Assembly (NCBI GenBank): GCA_948567375.1
Contig: OX419757.1
Coordinates: forward strand, 69,757,836-69,821,835
DNA length: 64,000 nucleotides
Origin: Lunularia cruciata
Taxonomy: Eukaryota; Streptophyta; Marchantiopsida; Lunulariales; Lunulariaceae
Direction: 5' to 3'
How positions within the stretch are numbered: the first letter of the stretch is position 1; each line of letters opens with the position of its first letter. A program made the translations under genes and the position numbers. The notes beneath the pieces were generated by a model, which saw only the letters and a program-made list of their open reading frames with translations, ran no database searches and had not been told where the DNA came from. Positions 26,075-37,120 of the stretch are shown here, one piece after another.

Positions 26075-27636
26075 GGACAGGCGACCTTAATGGATGCCGA
26101 ACAGGCACTGGCTTGCCCAACGAATCTCCTGAATCTAGATCAGCAAGGATAAAGTGCTCGTGGTAAGTCGAGTAAGCCGGTAGGGATGACTTCACATCTA
26201 CCAGAAGGCTCTCTTTGCTTGGGTTATTCCCGACTTTCATTGGAGTATATGAGATCTTTTAATGTTTTCTTTCCGCATTGGCCAAAGACCAGTCCATATA
26301 AGAGTTCTGGAAACCCAGGTCAACTTGCCCCTCAATCAGGCACATAACTGCAATTTGGATAAACCCTTTTGAATGTTTACGATTACAGATGGGTTTATTC
26401 CAGCAAGCCGTCTCCTCCTGCGTGCAGGTCACGATCTACATGCTGCTGGGAGTTGCACTTTCGCAGTTTTCTTCGAGATTCTTTCATCTTTTGCCCAGTT
26501 GGTATTTCACATTTCAACCCTGCACTTAGGTTTGGTGTATATTTTGCCACTTAATGACAGTCATTCGGCCTTTGGAAAGTACTACTCATTTAACAAAAAC
26601 AATGCTTACAGTTGAAGTGGGTCGTTGGTTAGCGATAAATGGATATGAACATGCATCTTACTGAATTATATTGGTTTGGCGCAGGACGAACAGATACCTT
26701 TGGTTGAAATGCTGCCAGTCTAGTATCTGATAGTTACTCTTGTACTGTAGAACTTAGTACCTGCTCACTCTGGCTCCGTCAGAATGATAATCTATGCCAA
26801 GTTGCGGGACAAGAACACCTCACCACTGCAGAGGTCTTCTTTGTACTCAAGTCTTGATAATAGCGCAGTGCATCAACACTGAGCGTCAAGTATTCCGGAA
26901 TATACCCGGTAAAGATAACAACGCGAAGAAAAGACACGAATTTAGTTTTTTGTGAAGATAGAGCATAGATGAATTCCAGATTCTGTGTTTCCAGAGGGTA
27001 AATCGATTGGCGTCAAGAGTCTACTCAAATCCAGACTTTATGGTCTCTTTTTCCTTAACTTTTTTTCCATATCTAAGGGCACTTTCAGCCGAACAACGCA
27101 AAGTAGTTTACCCACGAAATGCTCTTGGCACAGCCGTTACAGTTTGGTGGAGATCGGTGTGATTGTTTTTCCAGCTACTTTGCGTAATTGGGACTACGCG
27201 GAAAAGAGAGTATCTTTCTTGTTCATTACTACTAGTTGGTACATGGAGACGTGCTGACTCTGGTAGGACAATCCATTAGCCACGCCGGATGAAAAACCGG
27301 AAGCCAATTGATTGGGGAGACTTTGCGCAGAGACAAGCAAAATCTCTTCAAAGATGCGCAATGGGTTTCGTCCTGAAGCATCTGTCAGTTACAGTATCTA
27401 TGATCAACTTCAGCGCTTCACCTTAATTTTTGATGAAGCGCATTTTCTGGTTTGAGCTTATCTTTTTGTAGAAGAACTTGTATCTAAAGCTTGCTCATTA
27501 TGGTCTAATTCAATCCCGGGGCACCTCACTGATCATAAAATGCTCCAATTCCACTTCTTCGGAACTTACACAACTAAAATGATCAAGGCCTAAATATACC
27601 GACTGATTTGCTAGTAAAGTCACGTTTGAATGAAAT
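26075..27636. other. Intergenic, ATR 3' flank to metacaspase promoter
   Basis: This will include the ATR 3' UTR. Short frames only; no recognised gene, RNA or repeat. Confidence 0.5.
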
Positions 27637-27963
27637 CTGGAGGATTTTGAGGCGTGGAACATGTTAGTGCATTAGAGATTCGTACGAGATCAGAAATTCT
27701 GCGAGTAAATACAACCTGACATGTAGTTCCAAGCTTCACGTGACACACTTCAAGCTTCATCGTATAAAAGCTTGATTCAGATGATCGGAAAGGCAGGCAT
27801 TTGTGAGTTCGCCAACTATCAGATTTGGTTCGAAAGAGTTGATTTCTTGCAACTGAAGAGTTTGCACCAGCATTGTTAGTTGTCGGGTTTACTGCATCGA
27901 TTTCGTTGAGTTTCAGCTCCACTTTCAGTTTCAAGCTGCGAGATAGAAAGAAACGTTTTAAAT
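27637..27963 (+). promoter_or_regulatory. Metacaspase A promoter and leader
   Basis: A G-box CACGTG (27737-27742) lies 26 bp before TATAAAA (27763-27769), about 200 bp ahead of the ATG. The block GGAAAG.CAGGCATTTGTGAG and the leader GCCAACTATCAGATTTGGTT match, in orientation, the regions ahead of metacaspases B and C. Similarity continues upstream of the G-box (GAAATCTGGAGGATTTTGAG). Confidence 0.75.
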
Positions 27964-29381
27964 ATGGTGAAGAGAGCTGTTTTGGTAGGATGCAACTATC
28001 CGGGAACTCCAGCACGACTCGGTGGCTGCGTCAACGATGTGTTAAACATGAAAAGACTGCTGCTTAACACCTACGGGTTCAAGGAGAGTGATATAGTGTT
28101 CATGATCGACACTGACGAGAAATACATCCGACCGACCGGGAAGAATATAGTAGAACAACTCAAACAGGGAATTGAAGCATCCAAAGGTGGGGATGTGCTG
28201 TACTTCCACTTCAGCGGCCACGGTGGTCAACTTCCAGCAGAGAGTGGCGATCCGGAAGACGACGGAATGGACGAGTGCATCTATCCCACAGATTTAAATC
28301 CCATGACTGGTATGAATGACTCAAGAAAGCTGAATTCTTTTGGCACTGGCATTCTGATTCTGAACTTTGCTGGTAGAAGATCGTAGTTGCTAGTTGGTGC
28401 CAGTTGATCTTTCCTTGACGGGGATTGATGTCAACGTAATTCATCTATTTGAAATAGCCTTACACTGAAACTAATATGGTAACGTTTCAAACTTATACTC
28501 TTTTGATTAATTCGCTGAGAATTCTGTATATTACTTGCTGCTGATTCCTTCGTTCGTTGGGTCTTGCAGATGACATAATGCAAGTACTGTTCGCAGGCCT
28601 TGACCCAGAGGTGTCGTTCACGTTCGTATCCGATTCTTGCAGCAGTGGGGGATTGCTAGATTCGGCTCAATTGCAGGTTGGAGTCGGCGAAGATGGAACA
28701 GTAGGAGACGAGACTGAGCCCATTCCAGGACGACGTGAGCTCACCGATGGGACACCGGAAGGAGCTAAGATGATATCTAACGATACTCTACTCCAACTGC
28801 TAGCCGATCTATCGGGCCATGAAGTTAAAACAGGAACCATCAGGACCACGATCTATGAGCTCTTCAGGGGAGAGTCCAGCCCAACTGTGAAGGTTTTCGT
28901 GAAGAGACTCGTCGAACGTCTACAGCAAGGAGTCCCCGAAGAGAAGTGGCTAGATTTGTATGGAGTAGTGGGGAGCGCTGCCATGGCGAGCTTGAAGAAA
29001 ATTTGGGATGACGAAGCAATCAACAACGATGAGTATTTTGGTCCCGCTTATGACTTTGAGGGGCCATTGACCATGTCAGGAGATGCAAACGTCAAGCCTG
29101 GGGGAAAGACTCTCCCTCCGACAACAGCCGTTTACGTGAGTGGGTGTCAATCAAACCAGACCGCAGCTGATGTTCCTGGTCCCGATGATGATCCCAATGA
29201 AGCCTATGGGGCTCTCAGCCATGCCGTTCAGACTGTTGTACAAACGTACAAAGGTAAAATTACAAACAGCGATCTGGTGAATGGGGTTCGGAAGATGTTG
29301 GCCAAGAGTGGAATGACCCAACGTCCTTGCTTATACTGCACTGAAGACAAGGTGGACGCCAACTTTATCTACGTAGTTTAA
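27964..29381 (+). CDS. Type II metacaspase (copy A)
   Basis: Metacaspases are calcium-activated cysteine proteases that cut after Arg or Lys and act in wound signalling and cell death. Two exons, 27964-28309 and 28570-29381, encode 385 residues. The start is MVKRAVLVGCNYPGT. The p20 region carries the catalytic histidine in YFHFSGHGGQ (H86) and the cysteine in VSDSCSSGG (C139), the same numbers as in Arabidopsis AtMC4. A linker of roughly 65 residues, shorter than in AtMC4, is followed by the p10 region with VSGCQSNQTAADV and the end CLYCTEDKVDANFIYVV. The absence of an N-terminal zinc-finger prodomain and the long p20-p10 linker make it type II. The single intron splits the same codon as in copies B and C. 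Copy A faces away from the other two and is the most diverged of the three (for example an extra DDDPNE stretch in p10). It looks intact. Confidence 0.95.
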
Positions 29382-30799
29382 ATGGACAAAGAAGAAAACA
29401 CGGATTCTGAAGCAAGGACTAAAGTGGAAACGTTCAAAGATACTTGCAGTTTGGGTTCAAACACTCAATTTGCATATTACTTTTCCTATCCTCCTTTCAT
29501 CTTGCACTGTGGAGTTCACGGCGAATTCAGATAGGCGATTTCTCCGTTGAGAGATCGATTAACTAGTTGTATGAGAGAGAACGTTCAGTACAATACCATT
29601 GACGAAATCCAGCGTGATTACTATGTCAATCGGTATACAAAATCACGTAAATCTGTCTTTGGTGTACGTGTTTCCATATAATAAAGCTGAAGTTGCTCTG
29701 TCCGTTTATTCAAGGGAAGGTGCATCTCCTTGCCCCAGTGATCATCCATGTGAATTACTATTAAAGAAACAAGTGACAGTTACAACATGATCATGGAAAG
29801 CCATGCCCTGTTGCTGCCACGACAAGAAAGGCTCATCAGTACATCAGAAACGCTTAGTACACATAGAGGTTTACACAGTCATATTGCACCTCACCTTATG
29901 TCGTTGTACCACATCATCATCTTTCTTTCCTCCATTTGCTCATTAAAGTCCCCATAAAGGAAAAGTCATTTAGAACGACAATCCAACTTGCTGGCCCTTA
30001 TTCTAGTTTGGAAAGTGGACAGAGTGTGAACCTCACATAAAGAGTGGGAGGGATCACCACGGAGATGTGCAAGTGACAGTCAGAGGGATACGTAAGTCAT
30101 TTAATCTCGGGTTTACGTCTGCTTCTGTTCCTTACTAAATCATTAGACCTGATCAAACTGGTAGACCAGTGGCTCCCACCATGTAGAAGTCATTTGTCAA
30201 CTCCAAGTTGAAGTCTGTTACTACGACCTTGATCAGCCTCATGAAGATCTAAAGCAACTTCAAATTAGCGCATTTACTGGCTACAATATCAGGGCAAGTC
30301 GAGTATGGATGTAGTTTATTGACGACCTTGACCAGATCTATGGATGTAAAGTACTAAGGATCACGAGATGGTGAACAGAGCATCCATCAAGTACTCAATG
30401 TAAAGGTTGCACCTGAGGGAAACAAGACCTTAACTTCTTTCTGGGAACCCAAGGAAAGTTGGATCGATTATTCGCAAGTAGATTAAGAGGTTCAGGAGTT
30501 TGTTTACGAGACGTCAAACGATCTTTAATCGGATGCCATCCATTCTACCGATAGGTGGGGTATCTGTGGGGAAAGAACCGCAGTACGATAGTAGACGAAT
30601 CCGATGATCATTAAGAGATTGCGAAACTGGTGCAGAACCAGAGAGTTGGATGGGGTGGAAAAATCACGTGAAGCAGAAACGATGGACAGAGAAACTTAAT
30701 ACATTCATTGCAGTTTCTGCTGTACCGATGAGTTTCTCGTGTCATGCACATGAAATAGGGCGTGGCATTGCATGATCGGGCGAAACACGGTATCTGCAA
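29382..30799. other. Intergenic, downstream of metacaspase A
   Basis: No gene recognised. The part 30040-30330 resembles the non-coding module at 33.4-33.8 and 34.05-34.4 kb (ACCTTGATCAG, CTGGTA.(G/A)CCAGTG and CACGGAGA-type blocks). Confidence 0.45.
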
Positions 30800-31202
30800 G
30801 TGAGTCACAGTAAAGACCCGACCCGATGGACGCCTGTAGGTATATTAGTATCAATCTCACAAACTGTGTTTAACGTGGATGATCACATCACATATGTATC
30901 CTTGCTTGATTCAAATGCAAACAGGAGCTCCAGCTTTATATATTATATTGAAGCACCAAAGGCAAAAAGTTATTTCGAAAGTCAATCGCCATAGATAACA
31001 ACGATGGATCTCGATCAGTGGTATTGTCCTGAACGTGCGCGCACATGAATAGAGTGTATCGAGTCTCTCACCTTGAGAAATAGGAATCTGAATTTTAGAA
31101 AGAAATACGAATCTGAATTTTTGAAAGAAGATGGAACTAGTATGCACAAGTTAACCTGTTGGAGATCCAAAATCCAATCGTTATGTGGTCACTCGTGTCG
31201 CT

Positions 31203-32636
31203 CTATATTGCGGAGATGAAGTTTGAGTCCACCTTCTCGTCGGTGCAGTATAAACAAGGGCGCTGGTCCATTCCAGTCTCGACCATAATCCTCCGAACCT
31301 CATTCACTAAATCGCCGTTGTTGACCTTCCCTTTGTATTTCTCCACTGTAATTTGAATGGCATTGCTGAGAGCTCCATAGGCTCCATTGGGGCCAGGAAC
31401 ATCAGCTGAGGTTTGGTCTGATTGGCACCCACTCACGAGAACGGCAGTTGGAGGAGGAAGAGTTTCTCCCTCTGGCTTAGCATTAGCATGTCCTGACATA
31501 TTCAATGGCCCCTTCACGTCAAAAGCTGGAGCAAAATATTCATCGTTGTCGATGGTCGCGTCGTCCCATGTCGCCTTCAAGCTAGTCAATGCAGCGGTTC
31601 CCACGTCTCCATATAATTCTGGCCATTGCTCTTCTGGGACTCCTTGCTTTAGACGTTCGGTGAGATTCTTGATGAAAACCTTCACAGTTGGGCTGGAATC
31701 TTCTCTAAAGAGCTCATAGATTGTGGCCCTGATGGTTCCTGTTGTGACTTCATGGCCGGATAGTTCGGTTAGACTTTGGAGTAGAGTTTCTGTGGATATT
31801 GTCTTGGCTCCAGGTGCCTTTTCGGCGAGCTCACGTCGTTCTCCAGTGGATTCAGTCTCATCTCCTATTCTTCCATCATCGCCGACTCCAATTTGTAAAT
31901 CTGCAGAATCTAGCAGGCCCCCGCTGTTGCAAGAATCGGAGACGAACGTGAAAGACACTCCTGGGTGAAGGTTTGCAAGAATTACTCGGAAACTGTCATC
32001 TGCAAGATTGAAACAATTTGAGAGTTAGGAGCAAGTACATTCTGAGATCCAATAAATCTAAGAAAGTTAAAAAGTTCAAACAATTGCAACGTTTTGCTCG
32101 CTGTCAGAATCCCGGGAATACGTGAACAATGTCGATTACAATCCCTAGTAGACGACTTAAAGCAGATAGAAAAGAAACACCTTGCGAAGTTGGCAGCATG
32201 GGCATGATAAACAGCCATAATCTACTGACCAATTATTCTAAAAACGAAGTTCGAGTGACATGCCAATGAGTTCTGGTTAAGTGGCCTCACCAGTCATGGG
32301 ATTGAGATCTGTAGGATAAATGACCTCGTCCTGTCCGTCATCCTCCTGATCGCCACTCTCTGCTGGAATTTGTCCACCATGACCGCTGAAGTGGAAGTAT
32401 AGCACGTCTCCATCTTGAGATGCCTGAATCGCCTTTTTGAGCTGTTGGACTATATTTCTTCCCGTCGGCCGAATATATTTCTTGTCAGTGTCGATCATGA
32501 ACACTATATCACTCTCCTTGAATCCATAGGTCTTCAGCAAAACCTTTTTCATGTTGGTCACATCGTTGACACATCCAGCGAGCTGATTACGAGTTCTGGG
32601 ATAGTTGCATCCCACCAACACAGCTCTCTTCACCAT
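31203..32636 (-). CDS. Type II metacaspase (copy B)
   Basis: Two exons on the minus strand, 32636-32291 and 31999-31203, encode 380 residues. The catalytic residues are intact: SGHGGQ (H86) and VSDSCNSGG (C139). It has the same intron position and phase as copy A. p10 has VSGCQSDQTSADVPGPNGA and the end CLYCTDEKVDSNFISAI. It is much closer to copy C than to copy A. The linker is slightly shorter than in C (KAPGAK against GACEGAK). The expected role is the same Arg/Lys-specific, calcium-dependent protease activity. Long open frames on the opposite strand are shadows. Confidence 0.95.
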
Positions 32637-32875
32637 ATTTACGAACTTTTCTGTCTTTCCTCACGGAGTGAAAATGAACCTGAAACCCAAAGAAATCAAA
32701 ACAAGAAAACCAACTAGGATGAAAGCTTGTGCAAACTGATTAGTTGCAAGAAATCAACTATTCCAAACCAAATCTGATAGTGGGCGAACTTAAGACTGCC
32801 TGTCTTTCCAAGCATTGCAATCGCGGTTTTATACGAGAATGAACGCTACAGTTCCAATGTTCGTCACGTGAAATG
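32637..32875 (-). promoter_or_regulatory. Metacaspase B promoter and leader
   Basis: Read on the minus strand: G-box CACGTG (32870-32865), TATAAAA (32833-32827) about 197 bp before the ATG, then GATTGCAATGCTTGGAAAG and the leader AGATTTGGTTTGGAATAG. The order and spacing match copies A and C. Confidence 0.75.
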
Positions 32876-33336
32876 TCGGACTGTATCTACTTGCAGACTT
32901 TTTTAGAGTGTAACTTTGGAAAAGCCTCTTCTGCCGCCCAAGTTACAAGTTCTGCGCCTCAGAATTCTCCAGACTTCAATACAACGTGACATTCACTCGT
33001 TGGAAAAACTACAATATTTGCTGATTACAATCGTGGTGCCTTCCAGAATTTGCGTTCAAGCATATCATCATTAGTCGATGAAAGTTACTGTAGCTGTTGG
33101 TCACGCACATTGCCTATCACTATCACAACAAGGGAGTCAAAACGACAGACGATTTTGAGCTTCGGTAACTAACAGATTCTAAGATTTTAGTCTATTTCAT
33201 TTGAACGGAGGTTTCATAAACAACCATGTAACAAAAATGCAATTAAGATAAAGTCAAAACGAGGAATAAAGATACACGACTGGAACACCGGCACCTTAAC
33301 AGTTTTCAATTGGACGGATAGGGAACTGCCATACAA

Positions 33337-34430
33337 GATGAGATCTTCGGCAGCTGCAAAGCTATCAGCTATTCACAGACGAAGCTGATATGCATGCCCA
33401 AGGATGCTTTGTCTTAGTACCGCGGTGTAAAGTGGTTTGAATGGGAACAGAGTCATCCTCAGGCCGAGAGGTAGATACTGAAAGAAAGATTAGGAAAGAT
33501 CTGCATGGATAGATCCAATTCATAGTCAGTTAAATAGAATTGGTCAAAGTGTTTGATCTACAGTTCTGCTGCCCTTCTGCTTCTGCTTCTTTGCTGAATC
33601 CTTGAGTCTAATGAGACTGGTACGCCAGTGAATCATGCACCGGGTCCAGCACTTTGTAATCATTACTCCATTCTGTGCTCATAAAACTGATGGAATCCAT
33701 GCCATGAGTCTAATCCCGAAATCTTTAACCATCACCTTGATCAGACTCTGTAAGTCTATAGCTTTGTTATTCGTTTCAAACACTGAGGTACATGTTGTTA
33801 GATAAGTGTCATGATTTGCAAATAGCCCTAATCAGCTACCTCATTGTAGCTCAGTGAGTTCGACTACTAGGCAAAACCCGATAGCTGAAATCTTTCTATC
33901 ATTTTCTTTCCGTTCACGCTTTTTGTTTTAGTTCAATGGAGATTCCATTGGAACATTTCAGGCTATTTGCAAGATAGGAAATAGAAATACGCTTTGAAAA
34001 TCTATTAATATTTCGATCAGGACGGAGCTAAAATCGCCAATGGCATGCAAAATGAGATCTTCGGCAGCGACAAAGCTATCAGCTGTTCCGCGCTGAAGAT
34101 ATTACATACATGCCCAAGGGAAGGCAAACAAACAGAATATCTACTTAGTTCAAAACGGGGAGATGAGTCTCAGAGAAAGATTGGGGGAGGATCTCCACGG
34201 AGAAGTCCAATTGATTGTCAGTACAATATATTGTTAAACCTTTACAGTTCTGCTTCAATTACGTTTTTCTCCATAAATCCTGAAGGCGGATCAAGCTGAT
34301 ATTCATGTGGCTAACAGCTTGCTGTAATCATCACTAGATATTATGCTCATAGACTCATCGATTTATGAGTTGAACCTCGAAGTTTCTTGCAGACGACCTC
34401 GACCAGACTGTCGATTTGTAGCGTTCTCCC
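33337..34430 (+). repeat. Two-copy non-coding module, period about 714 bp
   Basis: GAGATCTTCGGCAGC starts at 33340 and 34054, followed in both by CAAAGCTATCAGCT, CATGCCCAAGG, AGAAAGATT and GATC(T)..C.(C)GG/TGGA blocks, then CTGCTTC and TGTAATCAT. The copies run about 33337-33760 and 34042-34430. A weaker third relative is at 30040-30330. No protein-coding sense is seen. Confidence 0.7.
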
Positions 34431-34535
34431 GTTTTGCGCTTTCCCTGATTACAGTATGAGGGTTGCTCGCATGTGCGAGCTTTGAGGCTGCTGACCTAGG
34501 AAGAGTTCAACTATCGGGTGGATTCATTTCTGTCA

Positions 34536-34780
34536 TCCACAAGGATCAGTGGTCCTTGTGGACAGAGAAGGTGCTCCTATTCTCTGTCTTGAGAAGTTTT
34601 GCTGAAATAGGAGAAGATGAAGTTTTCGAGACACTGAAATAGGAGAAGATGAAGTTTTCAAGATGCTGAAATAGGAGAAGATGCAGTTTCAGCATCTTGA
34701 ATAGGAGTACCTCACAGATTGGAACAGTACTTAAACCAATGCTACCCCTTCCCGATACTGATACTGATACTGATACTGAT
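34536..34780. repeat. Nested hairpins, 32-bp tandem array and (ACTGAT)n microsatellite
   Basis: A hairpin with 10-bp arms TCCACAAGGA/TCCTTGTGGA (34536-34562) precedes three 32-bp units starting GAAATAGGAGAAGATG at 34604, 34636 and 34668. The array is bracketed by inverted ends GGTGCTCCTATTC and GAATAGGAGTACC. Inside, TCAAGATGCTGAAA and TTTCAGCATCTTGA pair exactly. A GATACT microsatellite follows at 34754-34780. Confidence 0.85.
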
Positions 34781-35251
34781 AAAGCCTTGTTTGTCAAGCA
34801 TCAAACATGGCTTGTCATCTCCGTGATCATACAGTAACTGCCAGAGTCACTGAGAAGACCCCACCCGACCGATGGGCTCCTAGTGCATTAAAGATCAGTT
34901 TCCGAAGGAATATTGTATCGTGACTATCAATGATCACAGCAGTTATAATCTTTGCTTGAATCGGATGCAAACAGCACCTTTATTGCACCAAAAGTATGTC
35001 GATTGCAGTAAGTAATCATGCTGGACTTCGACTATGTTGTCGTACTAAAACGTACTCGACACACAACTAGCTAGTCGTTTCTCTCAAACTGAGAAGAAGG
35101 CTCTCTGAATACGCTGTAAACACCGAATTGCAAGAAAACGAAATCAAGAGAACGAGAAACAGTATCTACAAATTAGCCCATGGGAAATCCGGGATCCAAA
35201 GTTTAAAGTTCTACGCCAAGAAAACGATTATTCTTTGCATCTGGTGTCGAT

Positions 35252-36665
35252 CTAAACTGCGGTGACGAAGTTGGCATCCACCTTGTCATCAGTACAATAT
35301 AAGCAAGGACGTTGGGACAGTCCATTCTTGGCCAACATCTTCCGAACCTCATTCACCAAGTTGCCGTTGGTGACCTTTCCTTTGTATTTCTCCACTGTGA
35401 CTTGAACGGCATTGCTGAGAGCTCCATAGGCTCCATTGAGGCTAGGAACATCAGCGGAGGTCTGGTCTGATTGGCACCCACTCACAAGAACGGCAGTTGA
35501 CGGAGGAAGAGTTTCTCCCGCAGGCTTCGCATTAGCATGTCCTGACATATTCAATGGCCCCTTCACGTCAAAAGCTGGAGCAAAGTATTCATCGTTGTTG
35601 ATGGTCGCGTCCTCCCATGTGTTACTCAAGCTGGTCAATGCAGCGGTTCCCACCTCTCCATATAATTCTGGCCATTGCTCTTCTGGAACTCCTTCCTGTA
35701 GACGTTCCGTGAGATTCTTGATGAAAACCTTCACAGTCGGGCTGGAATCTTCCCTGAAGAGCTCATAGATTGTGGCCCTGATGGTTCCTGTTGTGACTTC
35801 ATGGCCGGATACCTCGGTCAGAGATTGGAGAAGAGACTCGGTGGATATCATCTTGGCTCCTTCGCACGCTCCCTCCGTGAGCTCACGTCGTCCACTAATG
35901 GATTCAGTCTCATCTCCTATTCTTCCATCGTCGCCGACTCCAATCTGCAATTCTGCCGAATCTAGCAGGCCCCCGCTGTTGCAAGAATCGGAGACGAACG
36001 TGAAAGACACTCCCGGGCTAAGGTTCGCGAGAAGTACTCGGAAACTGTCATCTGCACGACCACATCAATTCAAGAATTAAGGGCAATTAATCTGAAATTC
36101 TGATTTCTAAACAAGTACAAAACTCTAATTATTCTAAAATTCATTTCACGTGTTGAGAAAATCTCAAACAGAGGAGTATTTAAATTCTCCTTAAGCGACT
36201 CAAAGAAGATCAAGAAGGAGATTGAGGTTTGCACAATTCTGAACTTTCTTCTGTGAACGAATTCGATGTCCAAAATTGGACAATTCAGATGACAAGAGGG
36301 TTTTGCTCCCTTTCCCTACCAGTCATGGGGTTGAGATCTGTAGGATAGATGACCTCGTCCTGTCCGTCATCCTCCTGATCGCCACTCTCTGCTGGAATTT
36401 GTCCACCATGACCGCTGAAGTGGAAGTATAGCACGTCTCCATCTTTCGATGCCTTAATCGCCATTTCGAGCTGTTGGACTATATTTCTTCCCGTCGGCCG
36501 AATATATTTCTTGTCAGTGTCGATCATGAACACTATATCACTCTCCTTGAATCCGTAGGTCTTCAGCAAAACCTTTTTCATGTTGGTCACATCATTGACA
36601 CATCCAGCAAGCTGATTTCGAGTTTTGGGATAGTTGCATCCCACCAACACAGCTCTCTTCACCAT
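35252..36665 (-). CDS. Type II metacaspase (copy C)
   Basis: Two minus-strand exons, 36665-36320 and 36051-35252, encode 381 residues. H86 (SGHGGQ) and C139 (VSDSCNSGG) are present and the intron sits at the same codon as in A and B. The p10 half has VSGCQSDQTSADVPSLNGA and the end CLYCTDDKVDANFVTAV. The high similarity to copy B in exons, and the shared flanks, mark a tandem duplicate. It looks functional. The opposite-strand frames across exon 2 (35436-36080) mirror those over copy B and are not counted as genes. Confidence 0.95.
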
Positions 36666-36900
36666 ATTTACTAACTTTTCTGTCTTTCCTCACGGAGTGA
36701 AAATGAACCTGAAACCCAAAGAAATCAACACAAGAAAATCTACTCCGAAGAAAGGTAGTGCAAGCTCTTCAGTGGCAAGAAACCAACTCCACCAAACCAA
36801 TCTGATAGTGGGCGAACTCAAGAATGTTTGTCTTTCCGAGCATTGCAATCGAGCTTTTATACAAGCATGGAGCTACATTTGAAGTGTTTATCACGTGACT
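36666..36900 (-). promoter_or_regulatory. Metacaspase C promoter and leader
   Basis: On the minus strand: G-box CACGTG (36897-36892), TATAAAA (36861-36855) about 196 bp before the ATG, then GATTGCAATGCTCGGAAAG and AGATTGGTTTGGTGGAG. This is the third instance of the shared promoter block. Confidence 0.75.
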
Positions 36901-37120
36901 TTTGGAACCAACTGTCGGATTGTGTCTCACGGAGTTTCTTGGAGTGTGACTTGGTAAAAGTCCCAAGAGGCGCCCGCAGTGCTTGCTCTGCGCCTCAAAT
37001 GTCTCCGGATCTCATTACAACGTGACATCTACTCCTGAGAAAACAAACAGTTCACGCTGATATGATTTAAGCTGTTGGCGCCTTCGAGTTATTGGAATTG
37101 AAGCATCCCATTATCACTGG

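Larger units (their letters stand above)
30800..33080 (-). repeat. Segmental duplication unit 1 (contains metacaspase B)
   Basis: This block and 34840-37120 align throughout: both metacaspase exons, promoter, upstream flank (CAACGTGACAT.(C)ACTC) and downstream flank (TTGCTTGAAT/TTGCTTGATTC, ATGCAAACAG). They lie in the same orientation about 4.0 kb apart. Exons are much better conserved than introns and flanks. Confidence 0.85.
34840..37120 (-). repeat. Segmental duplication unit 2 (contains metacaspase C)
   Basis: Partner of 30800-33080 in the same orientation. The shared flank beyond the promoter includes TCTGCGCCTCA and ACAACGTGACAT, and similarity fades near 37120. Confidence 0.85.

Noticed and set aside
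31387-31968. Long opposite-strand frames over metacaspase B exon 2, repeated over copy C (35436-36080)
   Set aside because: They mirror the codon structure of the real exons and are shared only because the genes are duplicates. They have no domain of their own.
33846-33900. tRNA-like A box (TAGCTCAGTGAG)
   Set aside because: There is no matching B box or acceptor stem at the right distance, and no cloverleaf could be drawn.
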